Of a stretch of DNA of 64,000 nucleotides, positions 9,580 through 20,849 are shown piece after piece. Position numbers and translations under genes: made by a program. Origin of the DNA: Areca catechu (taxonomy: Eukaryota; Streptophyta; Magnoliopsida; Arecales; Arecaceae). The notes beneath the pieces are model-generated. The model saw only the letters and a program-made list of their open reading frames with translations. It was not told where the DNA came from and did not search any database. The stretch covers positions 32,312,418 through 32,376,417 of the forward strand of contig CM038042.1 of NCBI GenBank assembly GCA_021397845.1, read 5' to 3'. The stretch's first letter is position 1. Every line of letters starts with the position of its first letter.

Positions 9580-11095
9580 CTCTAATTATTTGAAATCTAT
9601 CCTCACTAAGTGGTTTGGTAAAGATGTTAGCCAATTATTTTCAGTACATACAAATTCAAGTTCAATATCACCATTTTAAACATGATCTCTAATGAAATGA
9701 TGTCTAATTTCAATATGCTTAGTTATTGAATGCTGAATAAAATTCTTTATTAAGTTGATAGCACTTGTGTTTCAAATTTGATTGGAATTTTAGATTGAAT
9801 AACACCATAATCTTCAAGTTGTTGCTTAATTCATAACACTTGAGTACAACCACTTCTTGCAGCCACATACTCTGCCTCAGCAATAGATAGTGCCTCAGAG
9901 TTTTGTTTCTTGCTATACCATGAGATTAAGTTTAATCCTAGAAATTAACATGTGCCACTAGTGCTCTTTCTATCAATTATATATCCACCATAATCAGTAT
10001 CAGAATAACAATTAAATTTAAAGATAAAGATTTAGAATACCATAAACTTAAGTTTGACATATCTTTAAGATATCTTTTTATTCTTTTAATAGCAAGGATA
10101 TGTGATTCTTTAGGATTTGATTGAAATCTTGTACAAATACAAACACTAAATAGTATATTAGGTTTACTTATAGTCGAATAAAGTAGAGATCCGATCATAT
10201 CTCGATATTATTTTTGATCAACCTTGTTACCTTCCTCATCTTTGTCAAGTTTGCAGGTTGGGCTCATGGGTGTGCCAATTTTCTTTGTAGATTCTATCCC
10301 AAACTTTTTCAATAGTTTTTTGATCTACTTAGTTTGGTTGATAATATCCCTTCCTTTGTTTGTTCGATTTGTAGTCTAAGAAAGAAAGTGAGTTCACCCA
10401 TCATGCTCATTTTAAATTCTCCCTGCATTAGCTTGGCAAAATCTTGACATAAATTATCGTTAGTTGCAGCAAAGATTATATCATCAACATATATTTGTAT
10501 AATTAATAATTCATCATCTTTTCTTTTGATAAACAATGTTGTATCTACTTTCTTTTAAAATCATTTTCTAAAAAAAATTTGCTCAACCTCTCATACCATG
10601 CTCTTGGTGCTTGTTTCAAACTATGTAAAGCTTTGTTTAGTTTGAAAACATAATTTGAAAAAGTATGATTTTCAAAATCTGGAGGTTATTATACAAAAAC
10701 TTTTTCTTTATTGTAGCCATTTAAAAAAGTACTTTTTATATCCATTTTAAAAATTTGAATTCCATGTGACATGCAAATGCAAGTAAGAGTCTTATGGCTT
10801 CTATCTTACTACAGGTACATAAGTCTCATCAAAATCTATTCTTTCCTCTTGATTATATCCTTTAGCTACTAATCTAGCTTTGTTTCTAACTACATTACCT
10901 TTGTCATCTAATTTATTTCTAAAAACCTATTTAGAACCTATAACATGATATTTCTTAGGTCTAGCTACTATGGTCCATACATTATTCATATCAAATTGAT
11001 TAAGTTCTTCCTGCATAGCCATCATCTAGTATGAATCATTTTCAGATTCCTCTATGCAGCTAGGTTCAACTTGAGAAATAAATGCTAAGTAACAA
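9580..11095 (-). pseudogene. Reverse transcriptase and RNase H region of element C
   Basis: Ty1/copia-type RT fragments on the minus strand. The catalytic YVDD is readable near 10490 within a frame covering 10309-10536, followed by the FFLRLQIEQT segment. RNase H pieces are 9977-10198 (MIGSLLY... and an RFQSNPKESH segment) and near 9880 (AEAEYVAA-like). In life this converts element RNA to DNA in virus-like particles. Many stops and shifts split it, so it is inactive. The order RT then RNase H after integrase is that of copia elements. Confidence 0.85.
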
Positions 11096-12190
11096 AGGTG
11101 TCTCTAAAAGATGACCTAGTTCTTACTCCTTGTAAGGGATCACCAATAATTAATTATTTAGGATAAGAATGTGCATACCTCTAGTCCTTTGGTAGCTCAT
11201 CATGTTCTGTACTTACCTTTTTCTTTTCTTGATCAATTTGCTTTTCTTTCAAGCTTAAGTCCTTTACTCCATCATTCAGGAAAACTGCATCATTACCAAT
11301 ACACTCTTCTTTTCTGAAGGTGTCTTGAAGGTGTGAGGTTAGACTCATCGAAAGCAACATGAATTGATTCTTCAATGTTAAAGTTCTTTTATTGAAAACT
11401 CTATATGCTTTACTAGTAGTTGAATATCCAAGAAATATGCCTTGATCAGATTTTATATTAAATTTATCTAAGTTATCTTTCCATTATTCAATATATAATA
11501 TTTATATCCAAAAATATGAAAGTAATGAATATTTTATTTTCTATCATTCTAAACTCATAGGAAATTTCTTTTAAATTAATCTAATTAAACATGATTTAAT
11601 TTGTAACATGCAGTATTCACAGCTTCTGCCCAAAAGTATCTTGGAAGATTGCCTTCACACAACATGGTTCGGGTCATCTCTTCTAATGTTCTATTTTTTT
11701 TCACAACTCCATTTTATTGTGGTGTTCTAGGGGTTGAAAAGTTATGATCAATGCCATGTTCTTTGTAAAATTCTTCAAAATATTAATTTTCAAATTCAGT
11801 ACCATGATCACTTCTAATTAAAAATAATTGAAAGATTTTTCTGATTTGAAATCTTTTCATGAAATTTTTGAAAAATCTTGAAAGCTTCATCTTTGTGTGC
11901 AAGAAACAAAACCCAAGTGAATCATGAGAAATCATCTACTATCACAAGTCCATATTTCATACGTTATAGGCTTGTGGTCCTAATTGGTCCAAATAGTTTA
12001 TGTATAGCAGTTCTAAGGGTCTTGATATTGAAATAATATTTTTAGATTTAAAATTCCTCCTAGTTTGTTTACCATATTGACATGCATCACAAACATGATC
12101 AAAATCAACTTTAAACTTTGGTAAACCTCTAACTAAGTCCTTGAAGATTAATTTTGCTAATGAATGCATGCTAGCATGACCCAATCTTCT
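11096..12190 (-). pseudogene. Integrase region of element C
   Basis: The frame at 11957-12184 carries the N-terminal zinc-binding part (GHASMHSLAKL, then CDACQYGKQTRR) and the start of the catalytic core. Further core fragments (around 11640-11850) and the C-terminal arm (11181-11375, with an E/K-rich tail) follow in shifted frames. The enzyme would insert element DNA into the genome. The chain is broken by multiple stops and cannot be made as one product. Confidence 0.75.
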
Positions 12191-12640
12191 ATGCTAAAAT
12201 AAACTAAATTTATTGGTTTTAGCATTCAAAGCCATTAGACTTGTACTACTTGACATTGTTAGATCATTTAAGTCTACTTTGTAAATGTCTCCAATTCTAT
12301 GACCAACAAACCTAATGCTAGAATCAAGAGAACTAGTTACTATACTCATTGAAGATTCAAATACAACTTTGAAGCCTTTATCACATAATTGACTAATAGT
12401 CAATAAATTGTGCTTCAATTTGTCTATTAGCAATACATTTTCAATATAAGTAGAAGGGATAATTTTTATCTTACCAATTTCAATGATTCTTTCCTTGCCA
12501 TTATCACCAATGTAACAATTCTACCATCTTTCATTTCAAGGGTGATGAATTGATCTTTGTCACCCATCATATATCTTGAATAGCTGCTATTTAGATACCA
12601 TCTCTTCTTTGAATTTTAGGTTGCAAGACATTCCTGCAAA
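12191..12640 (-). pseudogene. Protease and pre-integrase region of element C
   Basis: The frame at 12194-12433 reads the typical stretch after the copia protease (DKLKHNLLTISQLCDKGF). The protease active-site block lies near 12590: where element H still shows the DSG triad (44810-44830), element C reads NSS, so the catalytic aspartate is lost. This is direct evidence of inactivation. Confidence 0.7.
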
Positions 12641-13210
12641 TAATCAAGTATAATTTTTAGGTATCCAAGCTTTCTTAGATCACTAATGGTTAGTAGCAAC
12701 GGTTCCTTTAGGAATCCAAATCTTTTTTATTTTATTTTTGTTTTTCTTTCATAGATTACATTCATAAGCTTTGTGTCCAACCCCATTATAGCAAAAATAA
12801 ACAACTTTTAGCTTTTGAAAAGAATTGAACGCTGAAAATTTTGAGGCATAAGGTTTTAAAGATAAAAATTTGTTTATATGTATTGAATTGTCCCCAATTC
12901 CAGCTTTATCATTAGATATCCTTTGATTTTTTAAATTAGCTCAAGTTTGTTTGAACTTAAAGTTAATTTATCAATAAGAGGTTTGAGTCTATTCATTTCA
13001 TTTTGTAAACCTTTATTCTTTTCAAAACATTCATCTTTTTCAGGTTGTAATACTTTGCATTTTTCAGAAACATTATTTAATTCTTTTTGTAAAAGATTGT
13101 TCTTTTTAAAATTTAATTCTTTTCTCTCATAATATATCATAATTATTTTTCATGGATTTGATTTTCAAACTAGCCTTTTTGTATTCAGTTAAGAGTTCAT
13201 GAAAAGCAGT
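12641..13210 (-). pseudogene. Gag-to-protease linker of element C with coiled coil and second zinc knuckle
   Basis: The frame at 12931-13140 is a charged helical segment (E, K, N, L rich, heptad-like spacing) likely to form a coiled coil. Near 12770 a second C-x2-C-x4-H-x4-C knuckle (CYNGVGHKAYEC) can be read. A matching helix and second knuckle occur in D (34754-35026) and H (44266-44650), so the arrangement is shared by the family. Confidence 0.65.
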
Positions 13211-14346
13211 TTATATTTCATCATAAGTAAATTCATAATTGGGTTCACTAGATATTACCTCATCTTCTAGACCCATCAAATATATATTTATAGATTTTAT
13301 TGTCTCTTCCTCATCATTTGAAGTGGATTCATTGCTATCACTCCATGTAGCCATCATGGCTTTCTTCTTCTTCTTCTTGTTTCCCTTTTTCAACGTAGGA
13401 CACTCTGAACGGTAGTGCCCTGGCTTCATGCATTCATAACAAATTGGTTGTTGCTTCTTTTCCATCTTTATCTTTCTCATTCTCTTTACTTTGTTCACTT
13501 TTACCAAGGTGCTTTCTCCAATATCTTGATTTTCTTTTGCACATAAATCTTTTGAATCTCCTCGTAACTAAGGCTATGTCATCATCTCCTAGTTCTTTAT
13601 CAGAGGAGGGGCTTTCTTCTTCTTGTTTCTTAATCTCAGCTGCAGCCTTGAATGTTATAGATTTCTTTTTCTTGTTGTCATCTTCGCTGCGGTGTTGCAT
13701 TGCTAGTTCATGAGTAATTAAAGAACCAAGAAGTTCATCAAGTGGAAGTGTGTTTAAGTCCTTGGCTTCTTGTATTGGAGTGACCTTGGAATCCCATTTA
13801 TCTAGTAAACATCTAAAAATCTTTTGGACAAGATCAGCATTGGAATATACCCTGCCAAGACTTTTCAATCGATTAATAATATCTTTGAATCTAGCAAATA
13901 TTTCAGATATAGTCTCATTTGGTTCTATTTTGAAAAGCTCATAATTGTGCACAAGAATATTAATTTTGGAGATCTTCACTTATTTTGTGCCTTCATGGGT
14001 AACCTGTGGTTTATCCCAATTTCTTTTACTGAAGTGCAAGTAGAAATCTGGTTAAACTCATTTATATCCAAAGTACAATAAAGAAGGTTTATGGCTTTGG
14101 CATTTAGCTCACCCATTTTCATGTCATATTCATCTCATTCCTCTTATGTTTAAGGATGTCTATGCCATCACGATTCTTCATGGGTATGTGAGGTCCTTTC
14201 AAGATTATCTTCCATAATTAAAAATCAACGACTTGAATATAAATTTTTATTCTAGCTTTCTAACAAGTATAATTGGTGCTGGTGAAAAGTGAAAGACTAT
14301 TGCTTGATTGATCTTCGGCCAAAGATGTGCTCATTTGGGTTGCCAT
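13211..14346 (-). pseudogene. Gag of element C
   Basis: Starts near 14346 (MATQMSTS), with the UBN2-type gag domain readable around 13434-13979 (ELFKIEPNETISEIF, then SLGRVYSNADLVQKI, then LITHELAMQ), followed by an acidic/basic linker and a CCHC knuckle (CYECMKPGHYRSEC) near 13430. A -1/+1 shift separates the domain from the knuckle frame (13211-13507), and several stops lie in the N-terminal third. Gag forms the particle that packages element RNA. Its position right after the PBS defines the left side of the internal region. Confidence 0.85.
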
Positions 14347-14388
14347 TAAACTTTTATCTTAATCGTTAGATTAATGGCACTAAGACGT

Positions 14389-14401
14389 GGCTCTGATACC
14401 A
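14389..14401 (-). other. Primer-binding site of element C (tRNA-iMet type)
   Basis: Minus strand reads TGGTATCAGAGCC, complementary to the 3' end of plant initiator tRNA-Met. It is separated from C's own 5' LTR (22206) only by element E and its target duplication. Confidence 0.85.
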
Positions 14402-14404
14402 CTT

Positions 14405-14409
14405 ATTGC
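14405..14409. repeat. Left target-site duplication of element E (attgc)
   Basis: attgc here and at 22206-22210 flank E exactly, giving a perfect 5-bp duplication. Removing E and one copy restores 'ctaggcaat' joined to 'aagtggtatcagagcc' on the minus strand, the normal LTR-PBS junction. Confidence 0.9.
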
Positions 14410-15724
14410 TGTAGCCCAGTGATGATGCAACCCAAGAAGGGGGTGAATTGGGTTTTAAAATTATTTGAACTATTTCAATGGATGTAAAACAAGAATGTGC
14501 CAATGCAAATCAAGTACTTATGTTTTGTCAAAGTGTTTGTGTGCTTAATAAAAATATGCAACGAATTAACAAAGTAAATACAAGAGTAAATAAGCAATAA
14601 ATAAGTGCAATGATAAACACAAGAATATATAGTGGTTAGGTGCACTCCAAGGCACCTACATCTACTTTCCAAGTTTTTCTTAGAAATTTCACTATAATCA
14701 CTAAGATTATAGTCGATTAGTTTTTCGGGCTCACTAATTAAAACCCAACTTATTTTCTTGGGCTCATAAGTCAAAATCCCTTGTTGGTTTTATAACTTAG
14801 GCTAACCAACAACCTCCGATGGTTTTATGGGCTCACAACAATCTATGTTGGTTTTACAGGATCACCAACAACCTATGTTGGTTTCACAACAAAGGGTAAC
14901 CAACAACCTCTTTGGTTTTCCAAGGTTCACCAAAAATCTTGATATAACAATGTAAGAATGAAAGTAAAGAATACACTAAAGCCTTCTAAAATAAAGCAAG
15001 TATCTTTTTGAAGCCCTTGGATGATGTTGAAGAAGCTTGTCTTCAATTTATTGAAGCCTTTGAATGAAGCTTGATGTTGTGGACTTGGATCAACTCTCTT
15101 ATCTTTGGAAGCTTGAAGGCTTGAACCACTCAACACTTGAATCCTTGAAGGATATTCAATGATCTCACCAAAGGATTACTTCTCTATTTGATTTTTGGTA
15201 TTTATATAGCTTTCCAACCCATAGATGACCGTTTATGACCGTTGGGGATGAAACTAGCTATTTGAAGCAAGTTGGAATCAATTCTGTACTTCTAAAAACT
15301 AGTAGTCGTTATACCAAATGTCGATACTTGAATATGGTGAGTCGACACTTGACAGGTGAGTCGATACTTAGGGTCGACACTTAGGCCAGCTTAAGGTAAA
15401 ATTTTGGATTGATACTGTTCCATATTTTTATTGTTCTCAGGCCTTAAGTTGACACTTTGAGTTGACACTTGGCTCGATACTTGGCATGCCAAGTGTGCCA
15501 AGCTCTGAAACTCATCCAAATTTAAATTATGAACTCTTTAAGATCTTCCTCATATTTTGAAGCCCTTATAACTTGAAAATTCATGGCTTCTTCAACTAAA
15601 TGATAATCTTTTCAATCTTTAATATTGATGAGTACCTATATCTAATAAACACTTTTAACATACATTAGTACTCATATATACTTAAGTATTTTATCAATCA
15701 TCAAAATCAAGATCAGAGTCAATA
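14410..15724 (-). repeat. 3' LTR of element E
   Basis: Minus strand starts TATTGACTCTG after the tract AAAAAGGGGGAGAT and ends CTGGGCTACA. It matches 20850-22205 nearly base for base over long stretches. The U3 carries GTCGACACTT/GAGTCGACAC-type words (15330-15490). Confidence 0.9.
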
Positions 15725-15739
15725 ATCTCCCCCTTTTTG
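15725..15739 (-). other. Polypurine tract of element E
   Basis: Plus strand 'atctccccctttttg' reads CAAAAAGGGGGAGAT on the minus strand, adjoining the 3' LTR; a second CT tract (ttctcccccttg) lies at about 15889. Both fit the multiple-tract habit of Sirevirus elements. Confidence 0.8.
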
Positions 15740-15961
15740 ATGATGACAAAATCTTTAATTATATAAGTAGGGTAAGCTTAAAAAGATTAATAATAAGATA
15801 AACATGTAAGCTCAAAATTAATATTCAATCTCTCTCTCAAAATATGATTTTAAAATATTTTTAAAAATCATTCAAAATTTTTAAACATTCTCCCCCTTGC
15901 TAATTCTTTCCTCAAGATTATAATATTTTGCTTTCTTCTCCTCCTTTTACTAATGCGGGAT

Positions 15962-17610
15962 AAATAATTAAAACTAAATTACTATTATTAAGACCTAATT
16001 ATTCGAGAAAAGCCGAGAATAATTTTTTTTAATATTTTTTCAGATTTTTAAAGAAGACTCAAAATGTAATTAAGGAAACTAGTTCTAGTTAACTACCCAC
16101 ACAAGTAACCTACAAAGTAACTAAAAAACAGGAATTGGTTGCTGAGAAATCACCATAAACTAGGATTTACTTTCAACTAATCAGAAATTAAATATTAAGA
16201 AATAAGTTTTTAGTTTTACCAACGAAAATCACTCCTCTGAAATAGATCTAGTAGGACTCAAGATTATCGCAGCAGGGTTTCAAGAACTCATTCTCGGGCT
16301 TCGATCTTCCATGTAATGTTAGTTTCGAGACAAGAATACCTGTCTTTGATTCCAGATCACCTGCAAACACATAACAAAGAAAACTAAAGGTAAGAAGCAG
16401 CAAGGAAGGAAATTGAATGGAAAAGGAAAGGGTTAGAAGAGGTGGCTAGGTTTTCTTATCGATTGGATAGGTAGGATAACTAGGGCCTCGCACCTCGTGA
16501 TGTTTCGAAGAATAAAGAAAAAGGGACTCACACCCCGCGATGCACACAGCAAAGGAAGAGATTTTGACAGAGTCTCTTTATTAATAATGATATAATAAAA
16601 TTACAAGGGGTTGATGGTATTTATAGACCCTCAACCAGTGATGTTAGGGATTCAAACAGCAAACTTTTTCTCCCTTGGACTACAACTCCTAGAATTCTGG
16701 CTCTGGGCATCCTGGACTCTCATCTTTGGATAGAAGAGGACTCAAGAGTTTTAGTAAGACTCTTGAGTTCTAGAAACTTAAGCAGCTCTGAACCTGTTTG
16801 ATCCAAACATCTACGGTAGAGAACCATTGATCCTCCATTTGGGTGATCAAATATTTTAGAACTCCTTGGAAGTTGGCATGAAAAATAATGCTTGGTCGAC
16901 TCTTGGAATTTTTTGGCATGAAATTCTTGAGTGAGAGGGCGCCAAGGATGAGACTCCTTCTCATTTACTTCTCTTAAAATGAAGTTGGTGCTAACTCATC
17001 CTTCTTAAGTGGCCGACCAAAGAAAATTTGTGGCATATGTTGTCATGTAATGATATCCAAATAAAGTGACATGGAGTGTGTTGGCATGACATATCCAAAC
17101 ATGACATGTGTTGATGTCCAAAATCTTGAAAGGTGGTGCCAAGAAAAGGGTTGCACATGCTAAGTGACTTGGGCTAGCATATGGAGTCACAAGACTTGTC
17201 TTGGGCTAGCACATGGGTCTTCATTGGGTGGCACATGAAATCACATGGGTCTTCAATTGGGTGCACATGAAGTCACATGGGTCTTCAATTGGGTCCCCCT
17301 TGAATTACAGGACTCAATAACTAATTTTTACAAGACTCAAAACCAAATAACTAAAGCCCCACTTGATCAATAGATCAAAAGGCTTAACCTCATGTAACAA
17401 AAATGAATAAATTGGTAAATAGGATTTGGCCCAATGGGTTTTTGACTCAATGTGGCAAAAAGGGTTTAGCCCAAAAGGCTAAATAACAAAATTCTAATTA
17501 TAGCTGGTAAAAGGGCTAACCCAACTAATCCAAAATAACAGAAATTAAAATAAAATATTTTACATAGTAAAAGGGGTTGGGTTCAGGGCTTTATTTATAG
17601 GAGATCTACA
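15962..17610 (-). repeat. Gypsy-type LTR, probably solo, nested in element E
   Basis: Minus strand begins TGTAGATCTCC (17610). A TATA-like 'gtctataaatacc' lies near 16625 and an 'aataaagagactc' near 16585, followed by a long U5-like part. This U3-R-U5 order is like LTRs of plant Ty3/gypsy elements. gggat at 15957-15961 and at 17611-17615 could be the target duplication, but the 3' end then lacks the usual CA, so the left boundary is uncertain. U3 contains short repeats of 'cacatgggtcttcaattgggt' type near 17200-17300. No internal coding region accompanies it. Confidence 0.5.
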
Positions 17611-17615
17611 GGGAT

Positions 17616-17884
17616 GTGGGTTCAACCTGTCGATATTTTCTGGCCCTGGTGTCCATACCATTTGCCCTTTCTTTCATTTTTTTTATATATTTTCATGTTT
17701 ATCATATCTTTTCCTTTTTTATACTTAACATATTTCTCTCCCTTTTTGTTATCATGAAAAAGAGTAAAAGGCAATACAAAATTGGAATAAATGTGGAAAG
17801 AATAGCAAGTAGATCATCAAAATCAATACATGATACAAATTAAATATGATACCAATTAAACATGATACCACAAAAATGACTTGC
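17616..17884 (-). other. 3' region of element E with a polypurine-like tract
   Basis: Resembles 4480-4640 of element C, including a 'ttctctccctttttgttatca' type phrase near 17735. Repeats of 'atgatacca.attaaa' occur near 17830-17870, close to the PBS-like words seen in C. No gene. Confidence 0.45.
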
Positions 17885-18115
17885 ACATGCACAAAATAAT
17901 TCAATGTATATTAGCTCTAATATGCATAACCAAGGTATGATTAAGATAACAATCTATTCACCTTACTTGTTCATGGGATAAGGCTATAGTGGTACCCCAA
18001 CCGTCATAAGAGATCCCATTGAATAGAAAGAGAGGGTCTTTAAACCCTACTTAGCTCCTATGACCGGACGGCCATGATGACTAACCCAGTCTGAAGCAGT
18101 TACTAGGAGCTCTTC
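17885..18115 (-). repeat. Fragment of Angela-like copia leader inside element E
   Basis: Clearly similar, same orientation, to 39845-40040 in element G: both contain 'ttgttcatgggataaggc', 'agatcccattgaat', 'ttagctcctatgac.gga' and 'tgactaaccca'. No LTR or coding part accompanies it, so it is a transduced or recombined fragment rather than an insertion of a whole element. Confidence 0.7.
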
Positions 18116-18486
18116 TTTTTTTTTTTAAGATTCTTAATAAAATAAATCTTGATACCAATTAAATGTAACTTCTCTCAAAGAAAAAAAGATTTGATATCAA
18201 GGAGGAGTATCAAAGCAATATAAATAAAGTATGATATCAAAAAAAATATTGAAAGCATCATATATGACAATAAATCTTTGGATGCTCCCCTAAATATTAT
18301 CCCCCCTTAAAAATTACATCATTAAGGAATAAAACATGAAAGCACAAGCATCATAATTTCAGATAATTTGAGAAATGAACATAAATACCAAGTTTGAAAT
18401 CAAGGATTTGAATTTTCAAGATATACAAGATTTTTAAAATGTAAGGGATTGATTATTTAGAAGCTTTTAGCATGATTTCAAATTTA

Positions 18487-19250
18487 TTTGAAATGATTTG
18501 ATATCTATATAGATGCTTGAAGTAATTTAATAGCAAGTCTAGCTACTAGAGCAAGGGTTTATCAATATATCTTCTTCTTAAATATAACCCTTAACTACCA
18601 GTTCTATACTTGTTCCAAATCATTTCTAGTCTAAGCATGGATGTAAAATAGAATACATTTCATGGAAACCATATGATTTGAAATGATTTTGATTACCCAT
18701 ACAAAAGTTAGAAGTAATCTAGTACCAAGTTTAGTTGCTGGAGCAAGGATTTATCAATATGCATACCTTCTTTTTAAATGTAATCCTTAACTACCAGTTC
18801 TATTTTGATCCAAATCATTTCTAACTTAAGCATAGATGTCAAAAATGTATACATTTCATCACAATATTTTATTTGAAATATTTTAAAACTATATTAATCA
18901 AAATCAGGTGAAAGTCTAATAATCACAAGTTTAATCATGAGAGCATAATGTTCATCAACAGCAAAAAGTTCATGATCATAACAAATGACTATTAGTCAAA
19001 CTTGATTCTAATAAATTGAAACAATTTTCAAAGCAATATGAAACTTTGAAAATTTTTTTATGAAGTAATTTAAGATACATTAATCAAAATCAAGTGAATG
19101 TCTTATAATCACAAGTTTAATTATGATAGTATGAAATTCATCAACATCAAAAAGTTTATGATCATAATCAATGACTATAAGTCTAAACTTGATTCTAATT
19201 AATCATTTAAAATAATTCTTAAAGTAATTGATGCAACATTTATAATAAAT
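18487..19250 (-). repeat. About four diverged tandem copies of a 185-190 bp unit in element E
   Basis: Units start near 18487, 18678, 18870 and 19058. The first two share 'tttgaaatgattt', 'gctggagcaagg.tttatcaatat' and 'cttaactaccagttcta'; the last two share 'attaatcaaaatca.gtga', 'aatcacaagttta' and 'atgatcataa'. Weaker similarity links the two pairs. The array occupies the place where pol would be. Confidence 0.65.
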
Positions 19251-19379
19251 ATTCAACTACATTTTTAATTATGAAAGGAAATGTTTAAAATTTACTAATA
19301 TGTATAATCCTTCATTTACTATTTAGTCCAAATATAGCTTGTCTACTCTTTGTATTGTTTTGTACGGCCATATTTCAAT

Positions 19380-20763
19380 AACTTTCTTTCTTCATGTTGG
19401 GCTGCAAGACATTCCTGCAAAATAAACTAGGTGGACAATTTTAGTACCCAAACTTTCTTGGGTCATATAGGGTTAGTAAATACGATCCTTTTGGAATCCA
19501 ATTTTTTTTAATTTACAAAGATATGCATTTTGCCCAGTTTTACAACATCTAAAACAAGTTAGATTGGAAGATGCATCAACAAAGAAATTCTTGTTTTCTC
19601 ACTCAAGATTTTTTATTTTTTTAAAAGATCATCATTTGATATAAAAATATTGGGACATGTCAGAATTTTTATTTCATTCAATAAAATATTTTTCTCATTT
19701 GCAAACTTATTACAAAAATCTTTCAAATCAACATTTTTTTTCTAAAATTTTTTTCTTTAAAAGATTATTCTTATTATTTTCTAAAATATCAATCTTTATA
19801 TTTAAATCATGATTTTTATTGGAAAGATTGGTATTCTCAAGAGAAAAAGAATCTACATATATTTTTAATTTCTTGTGCTCAATTTTTAATACTTTGTATT
19901 CATGCACAAGATCATTAAATGCATCATATAATTCATCAAAGGTAAAATTATATTCATTTTCAGCACATACCTCTTCCTTATTTGCCATGAAGCAGAGATT
20001 GGCAACTTCTTGTTCTTTCTCTGAACTAGAATCTTTACTATTGCTCTAAGTAACATCATTACCTTGAATTCTTTTTGGCCTTGAGGGCTATTATCTTTTT
20101 TTTTTCTTAATCAGCAACCACTTTTTTGTGCCATAAATTCAACTCATGGGTCATGAGTGAACCAATAAGCTCCTCCAAAGGTTGGGTATCAATATTTTGG
20201 CTTCTTGGATCGCCGTTACCTTTGGATCCCATTATATTGGCAAAGATCTAAGAATTTTATTAACCTAATCAGCATTTGTATAGACTTTGCCAAGACTTTT
20301 CAATTCATTAACAATAGTCATAAATCTAGTATACATATCAGATACAGATTCATAATACAGCATTTTAAATATTTTAAAAGAATGAACAGGTATATTAATT
20401 TTAGTACTTTTTACTTGAAAGTACCCTCATGAATATTTCAAGAGTGTTCCATATCCCCTTTGCCGATATACATATGGAGATCTTATTGAATTCATTAGAG
20501 TCTAATGCATAATAAAGCAAGTTCATTGCTTTAGCATTAATTTCAGATTGCTTAATGTCATATTCATTCCAATCCTTTTCGAGCTTTGGAATGGAATAAC
20601 CAAAATAGAAGGAATATGAGGATTATTAACTATAACTTTCTAAAGATAATAACTAATATATTGAATATAGATGTGCAAAACAAGTATAATTAATGCCATT
20701 AAAAAATGGTGGTCTATTAGTTGCATGTTTTATAGTGAAACAAGCACCTTCTAGGGCTGTCAT
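19380..20763 (-). pseudogene. Gag remnant of element E
   Basis: Begins near 20763 (MTALEGACF, then NGINYTC, typical of the UBN2 gag start). Downstream is a helical, N/K/E-rich coiled-coil segment (19728-19988) and a knuckle near 19555 reading CFRCCKTGQNAYLC, in which the expected histidine is glutamine, so the zinc site is damaged. Ends near the 'ECLAAQ' stretch at about 19400, where full elements continue into protease. Stops and shifts throughout. Confidence 0.7.
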
Positions 20764-20835
20764 GATCTTTTAACTTAAAACTATTGGATTCTTTGCAAAG
20801 CACCAAGTTTAGATACTAACGATTTTGGTTTCTGG

Positions 20836-20849
20836 GCTCTGATATCAAT
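20836..20849 (-). other. Primer-binding site of element E
   Basis: Minus strand ATTGATATCAGAGC directly after the 5' LTR, one base away from TGGTATCAGAGC. Same tRNA-Met class as C, D and H. Confidence 0.8.

Noticed and set aside
13444..13713. Plus-strand frame opposite gag of element C
   Set aside because: Shadow of the gag coding strand; Ser/Leu/Phe-rich composition is the complement of the K/E-rich gag linker.
14389..14401. tRNA gene at the tRNA-Met-like match
   Set aside because: Only the 12-13 bases of the primer-binding site match; there is no cloverleaf around it.
14385..15740. Interpretation of the LTR at 14410-15724 as shared between two tandem elements, since a PBS lies on its left and a polypurine tract on its right
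   Set aside because: The ATTGC duplications and the LTR C remnant at 22206 show that the PBS belongs to element C and that E is a nested insertion.
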